Origin: Bufo bufo
Taxonomy: Eukaryota > Chordata > Amphibia > Anura > Bufonidae
Direction: 5' to 3'
Length of the DNA: 64,000 nucleotides
Assembly (NCBI RefSeq): GCF_905171765.1
Contig: NC_053390.1
Location: 334,755,407 to 334,819,406 of the forward strand
Part shown: positions 9,826-22,173 of the stretch, in pieces
How the letters are laid out: each line of letters begins with the position of its first letter
Position numbering within the stretch: position 1 is the stretch's first letter
Made by a program: the position numbers and the translations under genes
Notes under the pieces: model-generated
The model's input: only the letters and a program-made list of their open reading frames with translations
Databases searched by the model: none
Told to the model about the DNA's origin: nothing

Positions 9826-12801
9826 GATTGATTTACAAATGAATAATTACATTTAATGGTATAACTTAAAGAGAAACTATTTCACCCTGATCCCCAAATG
9901 CAATGCTATGGGGAATTATAACTACTGCTACATGCTACTGGGCTGTACAGCAGAAGTTGCCGAAACAACACCTTTTCTCTGGCTTCAGCTGAAAGGAAGT
10001 AAAGATCACTCAATATTAGCAGTACAGTGTATTACCAGGCACATTTTATTGGAAAACTATTACATAAAAAAATAAACATATAGATGTGTGGAATTCATTT
10101 ATAACATTGTGTTTTGCTCTTTTATGTAAATTTTGTATGAATTATGTAAACTTATATTTGTCAGTGATATATTATTGAAGTTGTGTATGCTCTCCCTTAA
10201 AAATATAATTACATTCTCAAGATTCAAATATATTACATTTTTTTTTTTTTTTTTTTTTTGCTTCAGCACAGGATAGCAAATATAATCAAAATCACATCAG
10301 CCTGCCAGGTAGTCCTTAAACTTATTAAAATGCAAAATGTATTGAAATTGATTTTCAGCACTTTCAGGCGAGGATGTTCGTAATAACGTTAATTTGTTAG
10401 CATGCCTGTTTTTTTTTTGTTTTTTTTCAGTCTTCTTGCCGTGGTTGCTGCCGTGTTCAGCCTTGGGCTATTTGTATTGTGTAGACAGAAAATGAACAGC
10501 AAGCATTTATTTCCCATATCTTTGTAAGAAACCTGAGGCGCATAAAGATATTTGTGCTGTAACAGGCATAGTCAATCTCTTTCTCTCCCTTTAGTCACCA
10601 TATATCAACAGCAAACTCCCAGCTAGTCTTGCTGCAGCAATTAACCTGCCAGGGCTCTCCGCTGTCAGACTCACTAATAATAAACTTCCCCCAGCGAGAT
10701 CCAGAGCTATAGATTCTCAACTAGCAACTTCCACGGTGACTGAATAATTCAAATCACCATGATTAAAGACATGACATGTTATTAGTTAAAGAGACAGTCA
10801 TTCTTTATTTTTCTCACAAGAAATTCGTACTTATTAGAGAACTGCTGAGTAGATATCATGATACTGCGCTCTCAGGTTAATCTTTTTCTATTAAATAATG
10901 CATTCTTAAGGGCTCATTCAAGTCCCATTGAACATATCGTATTTAGATATAAAGGCCTTTTCTGCATGTGCTTACATTACAATATTTTGGATTACATTGA
11001 AAAGCTTCATCCATTATCTGTATTGATGAAATGTACACACTACTGATTAGAAAACACATGGATACATTTGTCAGGTGTCTCAAAAAGTAACATAAGTCCC
11101 TTAGTTGCTTGCTGACCACCTGTTGACTATATACGTCTGGGCGGTCAGCATATATGTCTGCTTAAAAATGTTTTATAACGTCCATGCAGAGACAATGTTA
11201 CGAGACCGCGGAGCTGTCAGTGACAGCAGGGCTCTATATAGAAAAGGCAGGGACGGCTTTTTACTGCCCTTGCCTTCTTCATTGCTTCCCCATAGAGATC
11301 AGGAAGTGGTGCTTTGGTCCCAGTGGTTATGTGATCACCGAGAGTCTGTGCAAGCTGCTGTACATATGTGTACAGCCTCTTTAGGAGTTAAATTATCCCT
11401 GTTAACTTAGGGTAATATGTCTTCCCAAGTTACAGGAGAAATCAGGAAAAAAATGGTAGATGTCTCCCCAAAGATGTTGTATGACTTTTATAGGGGCATA
11501 AAGTGTCAATTAAAAAATAAATACAAAATAAAAAATAATTTGAAAATGCCACGACATGCCACACTGCAACATCTATCCCCATCCCCAGTGACCATAACTT
11601 ATACATCCCATATATTAAAGGGGAAATAATTAAAACAATATTTTAGTTGCACACCATGCTAGCAACAAAAAAAAACGAAAACACTTTTTTATATTTTCCT
11701 GGTTATTAAAAATAAAAACAAACAAAAATATTAATGCCATAAAAAAAATTCTATGTATCACCGAAAAAAACTAAAGTTATTTATATAACTAAAAAAGAAA
11801 AAGTTATGGCTTTCAAAGATGTATGTACTGATAAAAACTGAAAATATGTCTGGTCAGGAAGGGGATAAATGGCCCAGTTTTTAAAGAGGATATCGCATGA
11901 CTAATGTAAAAAATGAAAATCATATCCTAAAATTGAAAGTCATTTTCTAGGGTCACTAGAACCCCTGAACATTTCACAATCAAGTAATTTCCAGTGTTCG
12001 CAGAACATACAAACAACAAAGAAAGCCAAAACAAATATTTTATAAAAATAAAAAAAACTGGTAGGAAACAGTGGCAGATATAGAACCACTGGGCCAAGTG
12101 ACCAGTTTGACTTGGGGCCAAAGCATAAGAGTGTTATTCCGATGCTGCTGTGGATTTCACCCTTTAACTCCTATACAGGGATCTGGTCTTCGACACAGGG
12201 GAGTGACTGGATCACTACCTCCTAGGATGGTCCGTATCCGTTGCTCCGTTCCGTGGTCCGCTAAAAAAATATATAACCTGTCCTATTCTTGTGCTTTTTT
12301 AATTTTTAGAATAATGATACAGCCATTTTATTTGATACTTTTGTGCTGATTATTTTTTTTCTCTCTATATTAAGGGACACTATAGTCACCAGAACCACAA
12401 CAGCTAAACGTAGTAGTTCTGGTGTCTATAGAATGTCTCTGCATGCTTTTTAATGTGAACACTGCCTTTTCAGAAAAAAAGACAGCATTTACATTACTGC
12501 CAAGGAACACCCCTAGTGGCCACTCATCATTATTAAAGTTTACTACTCTACGAGTTGTGTGTATTTTTTTTGTGTGTGTGTGTGTGTGTGTGTGTATTGT
12601 GGTGGAGGGCGTGATTGCATGCTAAGGTGTGGAAGGCGGGATCCATGGGACCCAAGTAAATTCTTGCCCAGGGTCCAATCAGTATTAAAGACGTCCCTGG
12701 GGTAATTGCCTGCCGCCAGTACGCAAGAGCGCATGTAGCCAGTATGCATGGCAACAAGTGTCACAGTGAACTGCATTATGACAATCAGACATCATATAGT
12801 A
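9826..12801. other. Repeat-rich DNA without a supported gene
   Basis: No reading frame here resembles a known protein. A T-run lies near 10239-10259. The stretch 11090-11890 (moderately GC-rich start, A-rich middle, ending GGTCAGGAAGGGGATAAATG) resembles an interspersed repeat, as does 12370-12545 (GGGACACTATAGTCACCAGA), but I could not define their ends. A (TG)n microsatellite is at 12571-12595. Confidence 0.4.
12571..12595. repeat. (TG)n microsatellite
   Basis: About twelve uninterrupted TG units are present. The minus-strand frames through it give TH repeats, which are artefacts. Confidence 0.95.
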
Positions 12802-13301
12802 TAATGTTAATCGAGCATGCTTGGCTGAACATCAGTTCGGCTCGAGCATCTCGATGCTCGGCACATGCCGATATTTGGCCGAATACCGCGTGTGCTCGAG
12901 AGCAATGCTCAAGTCTCCTCCTCGCACAGCAATATCTATTTTTAGCGCATTCTGCGCTAAATAGCGTGCAATAGTTAGGCCATTGCAGACAGCGACATTA
13001 TCTGCACTACATCTCCTTTGTAACTTGTGTGCATTCCAAAAATATCTGTGACATCCAGTGTACTTTTTCCTTAGATGGTGTCCGCTGTGGACAGTGACAT
13101 TACCTGGGGTACATCTCCTGTGTATGACATTCCCTGTAATTTTATATTAGCCACTGGTGACATCAGCGACATTATCTGCGGTATTTCTCCTGTGTAACGT
13201 GTGCGCATCCTAAATACCTTTTTTAATTTTTTTGTGCATACACTTACAAATCCTATGCTACTGTACGTGTGACATAGTTTCAAGCATGTATAACATTTAA
13301 T

Positions 13302-16300
13302 ATGAAGAAGGGGAGCAGTAAGGGACAGGGAAGTGTCTGTGATGCTGATGGTGCACGCAGAGGCTGTGGCACTGGGCGCATTGAAACTGTGCTTGCTGCC
13401 AGAGCACAAGAAAAACAATCATCCACGATACCTAGCTTCATGTCCTAGTTTGCAGGGCGGCGCAAGACAACACTCTCGAAGTCAGACCAGTGCGACCAGG
13501 TGGTCGGTTGGATTGCAGCAGATAATGCTTCCAGTCAGTTAAGGATCACACTGTCTTCCACCAAGTCCAGTCTCAGTAGCCAAGAGTCTGGTCAACACAA
13601 TCCTCACCATGATCCTCCTTCCTCCCACCATGTCTTGCCAAACCAGTGGTCCCACACTCAGATAATCTGAGGAGCTTTTTTTAGCGCCATTCCTTCATTT
13701 GGGCCTCTCGACAAGCCCTCTTGAAGGGGGACATGGGATCTTGTGCCCTGATTCCCAAACTCTTGATCATCCACATTCAGAAAAAGATGTTTCACGAGGT
13801 GGATGATGAGGATGAGACACAGTTATCAATAACTGAGGTTGTTAGGTCAACAAGTCAGGAGGATGAGCAGAGTGAGTAAGTGGAAGAGGAGGTGGTGGAC
13901 GATAAAGTCACTGACCCAACCTGAAAAGATGGCAAGCGAAGCGAGGACAGCAGTACAGAGGGGGAGGGATCCGCAGAACGGCAACAGGCTGGAAGAGGCT
14001 GTGGGGTGGCAAAAGGGAGAAGGTGGGCCACCCTTGCGGAAATCTCCTTTGCCAAGGGGTAGGTGTTCAACAGTCTGGCGCTTTTGTGAGGAAAGCGCGG
14101 ACGACAAAAATTTTTTCATTTGCAATCTGTGTCATACAATAATGAGCCAGGGCGTGAACACTAGCAACCTCACCACCACCAGCATGATACACCACATGGC
14201 ATCAAAGCACCGTAATAGGTGGGACAAACGCCTGGATCCACAATCTGTGTCTGCGGGTCACACCTTATGTGCTGGGCGCTGGCCAATCCCCTGTGGAAGG
14301 CGCAGACCCTGATGCCTCCCGCACTGCACCTGGACCTTCGCAAGTACCATTAGTGACGACATCCACTTCCATGTCCCAGTGCAGCATCCAAATGTCCTTA
14401 CCCCAGGCATTTGAACGCAAGCACAAATACCCAGCCACTAACCCACAGGCCATAGCACAAAATGCGCAACTTTCCAAATTACTGGCCCTGGAAATATTGC
14501 CATTTAGGCTTGATGACACTGAGGCCTTCCGCAGCCTGATACCTTCCGCAGCCTGATATCGGCGGCCGTCCCTTGTTACGCAGTCCCCAGCCGCCACTAT
14601 TTTTCCCTGTGTGCCATGCCCGCCTTACACCACATGTATCCCGTAACATCAACTGTGCCCTGACCAACGCAGTTATTGGGAAGGTTCACTTAACCACTGA
14701 CACATGGAGTGCTTATGGCCAGGGACGCTACATTTCTCTGATGGCACACTGGGTGAATGTTGTGGAGGCCGGGAGCGAGACGTACCCTGGGATGGCATAG
14801 GTGATACCGACGCAAAGGGTTGCGGGCCCTAATTCCATCAGAGTTTCCGACACCACCTACGTTAGTGGCTCCAACCCCCACTTCTCCTCCTCCGCCTCCT
14901 CCTCTACTTCCATCTTAGAATTATCCTCTTGCAGCACCAGTCAGCCATCAGTCGGTAGCTGGAAGCAGTGTAGCACTGCAGTGGGGAAGCGGCAACAGGC
15001 CGTTCTTAAGCTGATCTGCTTAGGTGACAAACAGCACACCGCCGCAGAACTGTGGCAGGGGATAATGGACCAGACTGAGCGGTGGCTCTCACCACTCAAC
15101 CTAGAACCAGGTATTATTGTGTCTGATAATGGCTTCTCGAAACCTACTCCAATTTTCCTGAGCTACTGGTAAAGGTGCACCGCGTGTGTGCCCATTTCCG
15201 CAAGTCATTGACAGCTTCCGCCGGTCTGTCAATGCTGCAGCAGCGCTTACAATTGCCAGCTCACCGACTGTTGTGCAACGTAAGCACGCGCTAGAACTCC
15301 CGGTTCCACATATTGGCCAGTCTTTGTGAGCAGCAGAGGCCAGTAGTGGAATACCAGCTGCAACATGGTCGTCGCCTTTCCATTCAGCTGCTGCTCCTCA
15401 CAAGCGAGGAGTGGGCATGGGTGTCTGACCTCTGTGAGGTTTTAAGAAACTTTGAGGAATCAACACAGATGGTGAGCGGCTATTATCAGCGTCACCATCC
15501 CACTTCTGTGTCTACTCAAATGCTCGCTGCTCACAATTAAGACCGACGCTTTGCATGTGGAAGAGGTGGAAATGGTGGAAGACATTACACAGGGTGTTAG
15601 ACAGACCACCCTCAGTTTGTCTTCTCAGTGCAAATTGGATGATGATGATGAGGAGGAGCAGGATTCGGTTGCCTCCGCTACAGAGGGTAGTACCCATGGA
15701 AATTTAATTTAATTTGTTCAGCGTGGATGGGCAGAAGAGGAGGATGAGGAGATTGAGAGTCATCCTCCTGATGACGACAACAAAGTCTTGCCTGTTGGGA
15801 CTCTGGCACACATGGCTGACTTTATGTTAGGCTGCCTTTCCCGTGACCCACGCATTTTACGCATTTTGGATGACACTGATTAATAGTTGTTCACTCTTCT
15901 CGACCCTCGATACAAAGAGAACTTTTCATCTCTCATTCCTGTGGTGGAGAGGACGAGCAAAATGGTGCAATACCAGAAGGTCCTTGTGGAAAAATTGCTC
16001 CAAAAATTTCCAGCTGACAACTATGACAGCAGAGTGCATAGTTCCTTGGGCAACCGAGGAGGGGAGAAGAGGGGAACACACAGCAGTTCCAATAAAGGCA
16101 AGGCAACACTCTCCAAGGCTTGGGACAGTTTCATGACACCCCACAAGCACCCTCACCCTGATGCGCGGCCTAGTGTCACAAGGAGTGAAAAGTTTTGGAA
16201 GATGGTAAAGTAGTACATAGCAGACCATGTCAGCGATCCCTCTGTGTCTTACAACTACTGGGTGTCCAAGCTGGACACGTGGCACGAACTAGCGCTCTAC

Positions 16301-16490
16301 GCCATGGAAGTGCTGGCCTGCCCCGCCGCCAGCGTTTTGTCAGAGCGTGTATTTATTGCTACTGGGGGCATAATAACTGATAAGCGCATCCACATGTAAA
16401 CTAAAAATGCTAACAGGTTGACTCTAATAAAATGTAGCAAGGCCTGGATTGCCTCTGACTTCTCTACTCCACCAGAGGAAAGCGGCTGAT
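13302..16490 (+). pseudogene. hAT-A2 transposase remnant
   Basis: The start ATG at 13302 gives MKKGSSKGQG, homologous to A1 and A3. An in-frame TAG follows at FMS/FAG near 13447. Further on are an acidic stretch, a BED-finger segment (ICNLCHTIMSQG, about 14120-14155), NAQLSKLLALE near 14465, TTDTWSA near 14694, VSDNG near 15120, CEQQRPVVEYQLQHGRR near 15325, and a C-terminal block with ACPAASVLSERVF near 16317-16352. The block ends near 16490 (SGCSG-type stop TGA). The parts sit in different frames with several stops, so this is a dead copy about the same length as A1. Confidence 0.8.
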
Positions 16491-16508
16491 TATAAAGGCA
16501 CTTTAAAT

Positions 16509-16866
16509 CAGTGATGAGCGGCAGGGGCAATATATTCTAATTTGCAATATATTTGGACGACTAGTCATCATATATTCGCGAATTCGAGAATTTATGATCT
16601 ACAGTCATTATTTTCTTGATTGTGAAAATCGGCAATTGGAAAATTTGTGATAAAAATTAGCGATACAAAAATTAGCGATCAACACTACTCCTAAAGTCAA
16701 AGATATTGCAGCCTTCTCATTGGCCCACAAGCAAGAAGCAATGAGGGAAAATTTTGGATATTCGCGATTACGAAGATATAGCACTATATTCTAGATATTC
16801 GCAAATTCTTAAAGTGCCAATATTTGCGATAAAAATTCACGATTAGAATATTTGCAATCAACACTA
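16509..16866. mobile_element. hAT-C type AT-rich MITE inside hAT-A2
   Basis: It begins CAGTGATGAGCGGC and ends ATCAACACTA, with 7 of 8 target-duplication bases matching (CTTTAAAT at 16501-16508, TTTTAAAT at 16867-16874). The interior is full of CGAATATTCG-like words and ATATAGCACTATATTC. It encodes nothing. Related copies lie at 21375-21633 and 32501-34793. Confidence 0.75.
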
Positions 16867-16876
16867 TTTTAAATGT

Positions 16877-17847
16877 ATAAATATTGAATGGACTGGCACT
16901 CTAACATAGGTGATTCACATGGATACACTGTGGATGTACCGTATAACCAGTGAAAAAGGGGAAAGCACTCCCCGAAACGCGTCTGGTAACTATAGACTGT
17001 ATTCAATGTCCGAAAAAATGTGGGAATAGAAAGAACATACGAAAATCAAATAAGTCTGAAGCGCTTCAGCAAACTTTAAAGAAATTGGATACTTGCAATT
17101 ACACGATTCAAATTTTTCCCGCAAGATGTAAAGTGGACCACGTGAACCGCCAATAACGAGCATAGCGTGAGACGCCAAGGCACAGCGTGAGACGATAAGC
17201 CCGGACACATGCTGAGACCCAATCTCGCCACTTGCCAACATTGATTATACTAAATACTCTGTACAGTGTCAAGTAAGCCCACTGAAGTGGGACGCCACAA
17301 CGGGCTGACCGACGGAACTGTGAGTAATCCATTTAAGCGGGCATATATTAACACAAATATTGATTCAAGAGACATATTAATACCAAATAGAGAGTATAAG
17401 CTGCATTCCTGTTTTTTTCTATATATGAGCCTACCATATCATTCCTACAATTTAAGAAATACTGCAAAGTCTATTAATATACGGGACTATAGGTGCTCTT
17501 ATATACGTGGAGATACAGGATATATACAGAGTGACTCTGTGACTTTTCACTATATATTTCACAATACATCCTATTAAATATCTGGGTATACCCACCCACA
17601 TACATGTTTTTAGTTTGTATATTTTAGTATTGTTTTAAAGTTGTGTTTTATATATCTATATACCAGATTTTTAATACCTTAATAAATATACTGTACATCC
17701 ACAGTGTATCCTTGTGAATCACCTATGTTAGAGTGCCAGTCCATTCAATATTTATACTACTTACTATTGGAAGGGTGATTCAATTGGACTAGAGCACCAA
17801 TCCCTGTATATGGGAGAGTGAGCCATTGCCTTATTCTAGCAATTTTT
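16877..17847 (+). mobile_element. Insert with inverted ends and hammerhead-like motif, possibly PLE-derived
   Basis: The 14-bp word ACTATTTTAAATGT flanks the insert (16863-16876 and 17848-17861), marking the insertion duplication. An inverted pair of about 60 bp lies at 16880-16940 and 17696-17755 (core GACTGGCACTCTAACATAGG). A further 90-bp tail follows the right arm. No protein is encoded. The hammerhead-like sequence (16946-16987) and inverted-arm layout suggest a Penelope-related or retrozyme-like non-autonomous element. That class is inference; the insertion itself is clear. Confidence 0.6.
16946..16987 (+). ncRNA. Degenerate hammerhead-ribozyme-like motif 1
   Basis: Reading 5' to 3': stem I strand ACCA, core GTGAAAAA in place of CUGAUGA, stem II GGGG/CCCC around an 8-nt loop, GAAA, then CGCGTC with the self-complementary ACGCGT, then TGGT, which pairs with ACCA. 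Architecture and the GAAACGCGTC block fit minimal type-I hammerheads. The C3 and G8 positions are changed, so self-cleavage is unlikely. Confidence 0.4.
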
Positions 17848-17989
17848 ACTATTTTAAATGTGTTTTTTTATAATGCACTGAATACACTGTATTCCCATGC
17901 ACCCCTTCCATCACAAAAAAGGGTATATGGTTCAATCTTCCTTTTCTAGTCCTCCTCCTCTTCCATCAAATCAGTATGCTTATTAGTCT

Positions 17990-18890
17990 GCCCTCGCTCC
18001 TAATGTTGTAGAGGGTCAGCTCACCTGCAGGCCCTCGCATATAATGTTTTAGAGGGTCAGCTCACCAGCAGGCCCTCACCTACAATTTTTTACAGGGACA
18101 GCTCATCTGCAGGCCCTCTCATATAATGTTTTAGTAGGTCAGCTCACCAGCAGGCCCTCACCTACAATCTTTTAGAGGGTCAGCTCACCAGCAGTCCCTC
18201 ACCTACAATCTTTTAGAGGGTCAGCTCACCTGCAGGCCCTCGCATATAATGTTTTAGAGGTTCAACTCACCAGCAGGCCCTCACTTACAATCTTTTAGAG
18301 GGTCAGCTCACCTGCAGGCCCTCGCATATAATGTTTTAGAGGGTCAGCTCACCAGCAGGCCCTCACCTACAATCTTTTAGAGGGTCAGCTCACCAGCAGT
18401 CCCTCACCTACAATCTTTTAGAGGGTCAGCTCACCTGCAGGCCCTCGCATATAATGTTTTAGAGGTTCAACTCACCAGCAGGCCCTCACTTACAATCTTT
18501 TAGAGGGTCAGCTCACCTGCAGGCCCTCGCATATAATGTTTTAGAGGGTCAGCTCACCAGCAGGCCCTCACCTACAAACTTTTAGAGGGTCAGCTCACCT
18601 GCAGGCCCTCGCATATAATGTTTTAGAGGGTCAGCTCACCAGCAGGCCCTCACCTACAATCTTTTAGAGGGTCAGTTCACCTTCAGGCCCTCGCATGTAA
18701 TGTTTTACAGTGTCATCTCATCAGCAGGCCCTCAGCCATAATTTTTTCGATGCTCAGATCAGCAGCAGGCACTCGTCCCTAATGCTTTAGATGGTCAGCT
18801 CAGCGTCAGGCTATAATGTTTTAGAGGTTCACCAGCAGGCCCTTGCTCCTAATGTTTTTGAGGGTCACCAGCAGGCCATTAATTATAATT
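17990..18890 (+). repeat. 41-bp tandem array in the hAT-A2 trailer with a 205-bp higher-order unit
   Basis: Monomers read roughly TTTTAGAGGGTCAGCTCACC, AGCAGGCCCTCACCTACAAT, about 41 bp each. The variant monomer with GAGGTTCAACTCACC occurs at about 18256 and again about 205 bp later (near 18461), with the four monomers between repeating in the same order, so a five-monomer block was duplicated. The right edge degenerates. The same monomer family occurs at 54130-54570 in hAT-A3. Confidence 0.85.
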
Positions 18891-19451
18891 TTTCAACGGT
18901 GTATGATGCCCTCCTTTATGTGTAATAAAGGGTGTATTGTAGTGCCGATTCCTTGTAATTTTTTGGAAGCCCTTTCACTTAGTGCATAGGCTTTATGAGT
19001 GTAGGAGTCCCACTACCTGAACAATTGTACCACAATGTGAATGAGGCCCTCCTATTTGTGAATACAGGTTGTATCGGAGTGCCTCTTCCTAATTTTTGTA
19101 AGCACTTGCACTTTATGTACACGTAAATATATAGGAAACAATGTTTCCTAACAATTTTACCTCTGAAATCGATTTTTTCTTTGGTTTTGTGCGTATTAGT
19201 GTCAGTCTGTAAAAGTGGGGGTCCAAGATGCATCCAAACATCCTCCCTATGCTGTTCCCGAACCATTTTGGTGGTGTTTCCATAAATTTCTGACCTTTTC
19301 CTATGAACCAGACACCCTCCCCCTGGTTTAATGCTTGGGTTCTCACATTGACTTCCATTGTGCTCGGGTGCTCGGACGAGAACCCGAGCATCCCGAGGTG
19401 TTCGACCCGAGCACCCGAACACCCAAGCACTTTGGTGCTAGATCAACACTA

Positions 19452-21374
19452 ATGACAATCTCTTTCTAACAAAACTGGAACCAGCCCTGTACCTCACATG
19501 GATCTAGAGATCTCCGCATTCATTGCTTTGCTAGATTTATATCAAGCTGAAAGCTCAAGGGGAGTGTCTTTTCTGCTGCAGCTAAGGGAGCGTGTCCATG
19601 CTCTCCCTATCACAGCTCAGGAGGCAGTTGAAGAATGAAACTGAGCATGTGCGGCCACCATCTCAGTGAGCCGGACAAATAAATATGAAAAAAACAAACA
19701 GCAAGTGGTGCTATAGAGATACATTTTATTGAATAACTCAGAGGCTATGCTACATTTTTATTACATGCAATGTAGAGAGAGACTATAAAGAGACCATAAA
19801 AAATGAATAACAATGCATTGGATACATGGTATAAAGTGAAACCCATAGGTAGAACAATTGTGTGAACTTTCTTTCTCCAGCAAATGAGATAAAAGTGATG
19901 ATTTGTTAGCAGTGCATCTTCCCATATAAATAGACTATATGTTAGGAGTGTTGTTGCTATGGTCTCACAAAATCGGGAGCACAAGCCTCAAGACATATGC
20001 CTGCCCAGAAAAAAAAAAGACACGTGCAATTTTTCCTTAAATCAGAATCTCTACATGTATGGCAGCCATTGCATTCCAGTGTTTGTTGAATTCTATCACA
20101 GGCACACCTCATACTACTTATTAAGGTGTTGATTTTGTGATCACGTGAGCCAGATCTTATTTAAAGGGGTTGTGTCTCGAAACATATTCTACATTTTTTA
20201 AACCAGCACCTGGATCTGAATACTTTTGTAATTGCATATAATTAAAACTTTAGTATAGCCACTGAACTATTCAATAAAATGTATCTCTTTGTTCTTTTCA
20301 TTATTTTTTGTCTGTCTCACTGAGGCCTCTTTCACACTTGCGTTGTCCGGATCCGGCGTGTACTCCACTTGCCGGAATTACACGCCGGATCCGGAAAAAC
20401 GCAAGTGTACTGAAAGCATTTGAAGACGGAACCGTCTTCCAAATGCGTTCAGTGTTACTATGGCACCCAGGACGCTATTAAAGTCCTGGTTGCCATAGTA
20501 GGAGCGGGGAGCGGGGGAGCGGTATACTTACAGTCCGTGCGGCTCCCGGGGCGCTCCAGAATGACGTCAGAGCGCCCCATGCGCATGGATGACGTGATCC
20601 ATGTGATCACATGATCCATGCGCTTGGGGCGCCCTGACGTCACTCTGGAGTGCCCGGGGAGCCGCACGGACGGTAATTATACTGCTCCCCGCTCCCCACT
20701 ACACTTTACCATGGCTGCCAGGACTTTAGCGTCCCGGCAGCCATGGTAACCACTCTGAAAAAGCTAAATGTCGGCTCCGGCAATGCGCCGAAACGACGTT
20801 TAGCTTAAGGCCGGATCCGGATCAATGCCTTTCAATGGGCATTAATTCCGGATCCGGCCTTGCGGCAAGTGTTCCGGATTTTTGGCCGGAGCAAAAAGCG
20901 CAGCATGCTGCGGTATTTTCTCCGGCCAAAAAACGTTCCGTTCCGGAACTGAAGACATCCTGATGCATCCTGAACGGATTTCTCTCCATTCAGAATGCAT
21001 TAGGATAATCCTGATCAGGATTCTTCCGGCATAGAGCCCCGACGACGGAACTCTATGCCGGAAGACAAGAACGCAAGTGTGAAAGAGCCCTGAGCTGGTC
21101 AAACATACTCATTTTAAATCTTTAACTGCCACCAGCCATATATTCTGCTAGAAGCTGTGCCGTTACAGGAAGTGAGCTGCAGCAGGCTATAGATAATCTA
21201 GCAGAGCATTTGGAGCAGTGACTGTAGGAACCTCTTGATCCATGTGCGGTACAGGGCTGGTTCTAGCTTTGTTAGAAAGAGGTTGTCATGTACTGTATGA
21301 TGTCAGATTTTAATTTTTTACATCAATCATGGCATAAACCCTTTAATGAGCAATAGCATAAAAAACACTCCTAT
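19452..21374. mobile_element. Old inverted-repeat element hosting a GC-rich MITE
   Basis: The text near 19455-19510 (CTCTTTCTAACAAAACTGGA, CCAGCCCTGTACCTCACATG) recurs inverted near 21238-21300 (CATGTGCGGTACAGGGCTGG, CTTTGTTAGAAAGAGG), indicating inverted ends about 1.8 kb apart. The uninterrupted inverted copy also shows that hAT-A2 landed inside the left arm. There is no coding signal. The element's identity is unknown to me. Confidence 0.5.
20323..21091. mobile_element. Foldback MITE with GC-rich internal hairpin
   Basis: The terminal inverted repeats are AGGCCTCTTTCACACTTGCG on the left and AGGGCTCTTTCACACTTGCG read inward on the right. GGATCCGG words occur repeatedly near both ends. Internally an imperfect inverted repeat of about 90-100 bp arms spans about 20500-20700 (CCGTGCGGCTCCCGGGG... 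and its complement). It is non-coding; the superfamily is not determined. Confidence 0.7.
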
Positions 21375-21485
21375 TAGTGTTCAGCGCGAATATTTGAATA
21401 GCAAATATTTTATCTCGAATATTGCCACTTCGAGAGTTTGCGAATATTTAGAATATAGTGCTATATATTCGCAATGATGAATATA

Positions 21486-21516
<31 letters not shown>

Positions 21517-21633
21517 ACACAGTACACATCAGGTGATCATCCCTCCCTACTTCTATCTTGTGGGCCAATGAGAAGGCTTCATCACAGCTTAACAACATCC
21601 CTAAAAAACAATAGAAAAGTTGCCTCATCACTA
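21375..21633. mobile_element. hAT-C type AT-rich MITE, small copy
   Basis: It begins TAGTGTTCAGCGCGAATATT and ends CTCATCACTA, like the other hAT-C ends. It contains ATATAGTGCTATATATTCGC and a (TA)n run near 21481-21502. The segment GGGCCAATGAGAAGG through AACAACATCCCTA also occurs in the 32501-34793 copy. No matching 8-bp flanks were found. hAT-B1 begins only 11 bp to the right. Confidence 0.6.
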
Positions 21634-22173
21634 ATGGTCATCACTAGGGATGAGCGAACCCGAACTGTATAGTTCGGGTTCGTACCGAATTTTGGGGTGT
21701 CCGTGACACGGACCCGAACCCGAACATTTTCGTAAAAGTCTGGGTTCGGGTTCGGTGTTCGGCGCTTTCTTGGTGCCTTTTGAACGGCTGCAAAGCAGCC
21801 AATCAACAAGCATCATACTACTTGCCCCAAGAGGCCATCATAGCCATGCCTACTATTGGCATGGCTGTGATTGGCCAGTGCAGCATGTGACCCAGCCTCT
21901 AAATAAGCTTGGGTCACGTAGCGCTGCATGTCACTCTGCTGATACAAGTGTAGGGAGAGGTTGCAGCTGCGACGTTAGGGCGAGATTAGGCAGTGATTAA
22001 CTCCTCCAAAAGACTTCATTCAGTGATCGATCTACAGCTGTGGATCATTGAACTGCTGCTATTCAATTGCTCAGTGTTTTTTAGACTGCCCAGAGCGTTT
22101 TTCAGTCACTTTTTTCTGGGGTGATCGGCGGCCATTTTGTGGCTTGTGGTGCGCCAGCACAAGCTGCCACCAA

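Larger units (their letters stand above)
12802..19451 (+). mobile_element. hAT-A2, decayed hAT with two nested inserts
   Basis: The left terminus is TAATGTTAATCGAGCATGC and the right terminus, read inward, is TAGTGTTGATCTAGC, both close to those of A1. Subterminal CGAGCATCTCGATGCTCGG and GAGCACCCGAACACCC motifs are family-typical. Order is leader repeats (about 12930-13210), transposase remnant (13302-16490), inserts (16509-17847), a 41-bp trailer array and the right end. The flanking 8-mers, ATATAGTA and ATGACAAT, do not match, so no target duplication is claimed. Confidence 0.8.

Noticed and set aside
12543..12776. Minus-strand frames with His-Thr repeats
   Set aside because: They are translations of the (TG)n microsatellite.
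12778..12785. ATGACAAT as a target duplication for hAT-A2 (also at 19452)
   Set aside because: The word lies 16 bp outside the left terminus, and an uninterrupted related copy near 21270-21310 explains the right-hand word as ordinary host sequence.
17990..18890. Possible CRISPR-like array
   Set aside because: Units are contiguous 41-bp repeats without unique spacers, lie inside a eukaryotic transposon, and there are no cas genes.
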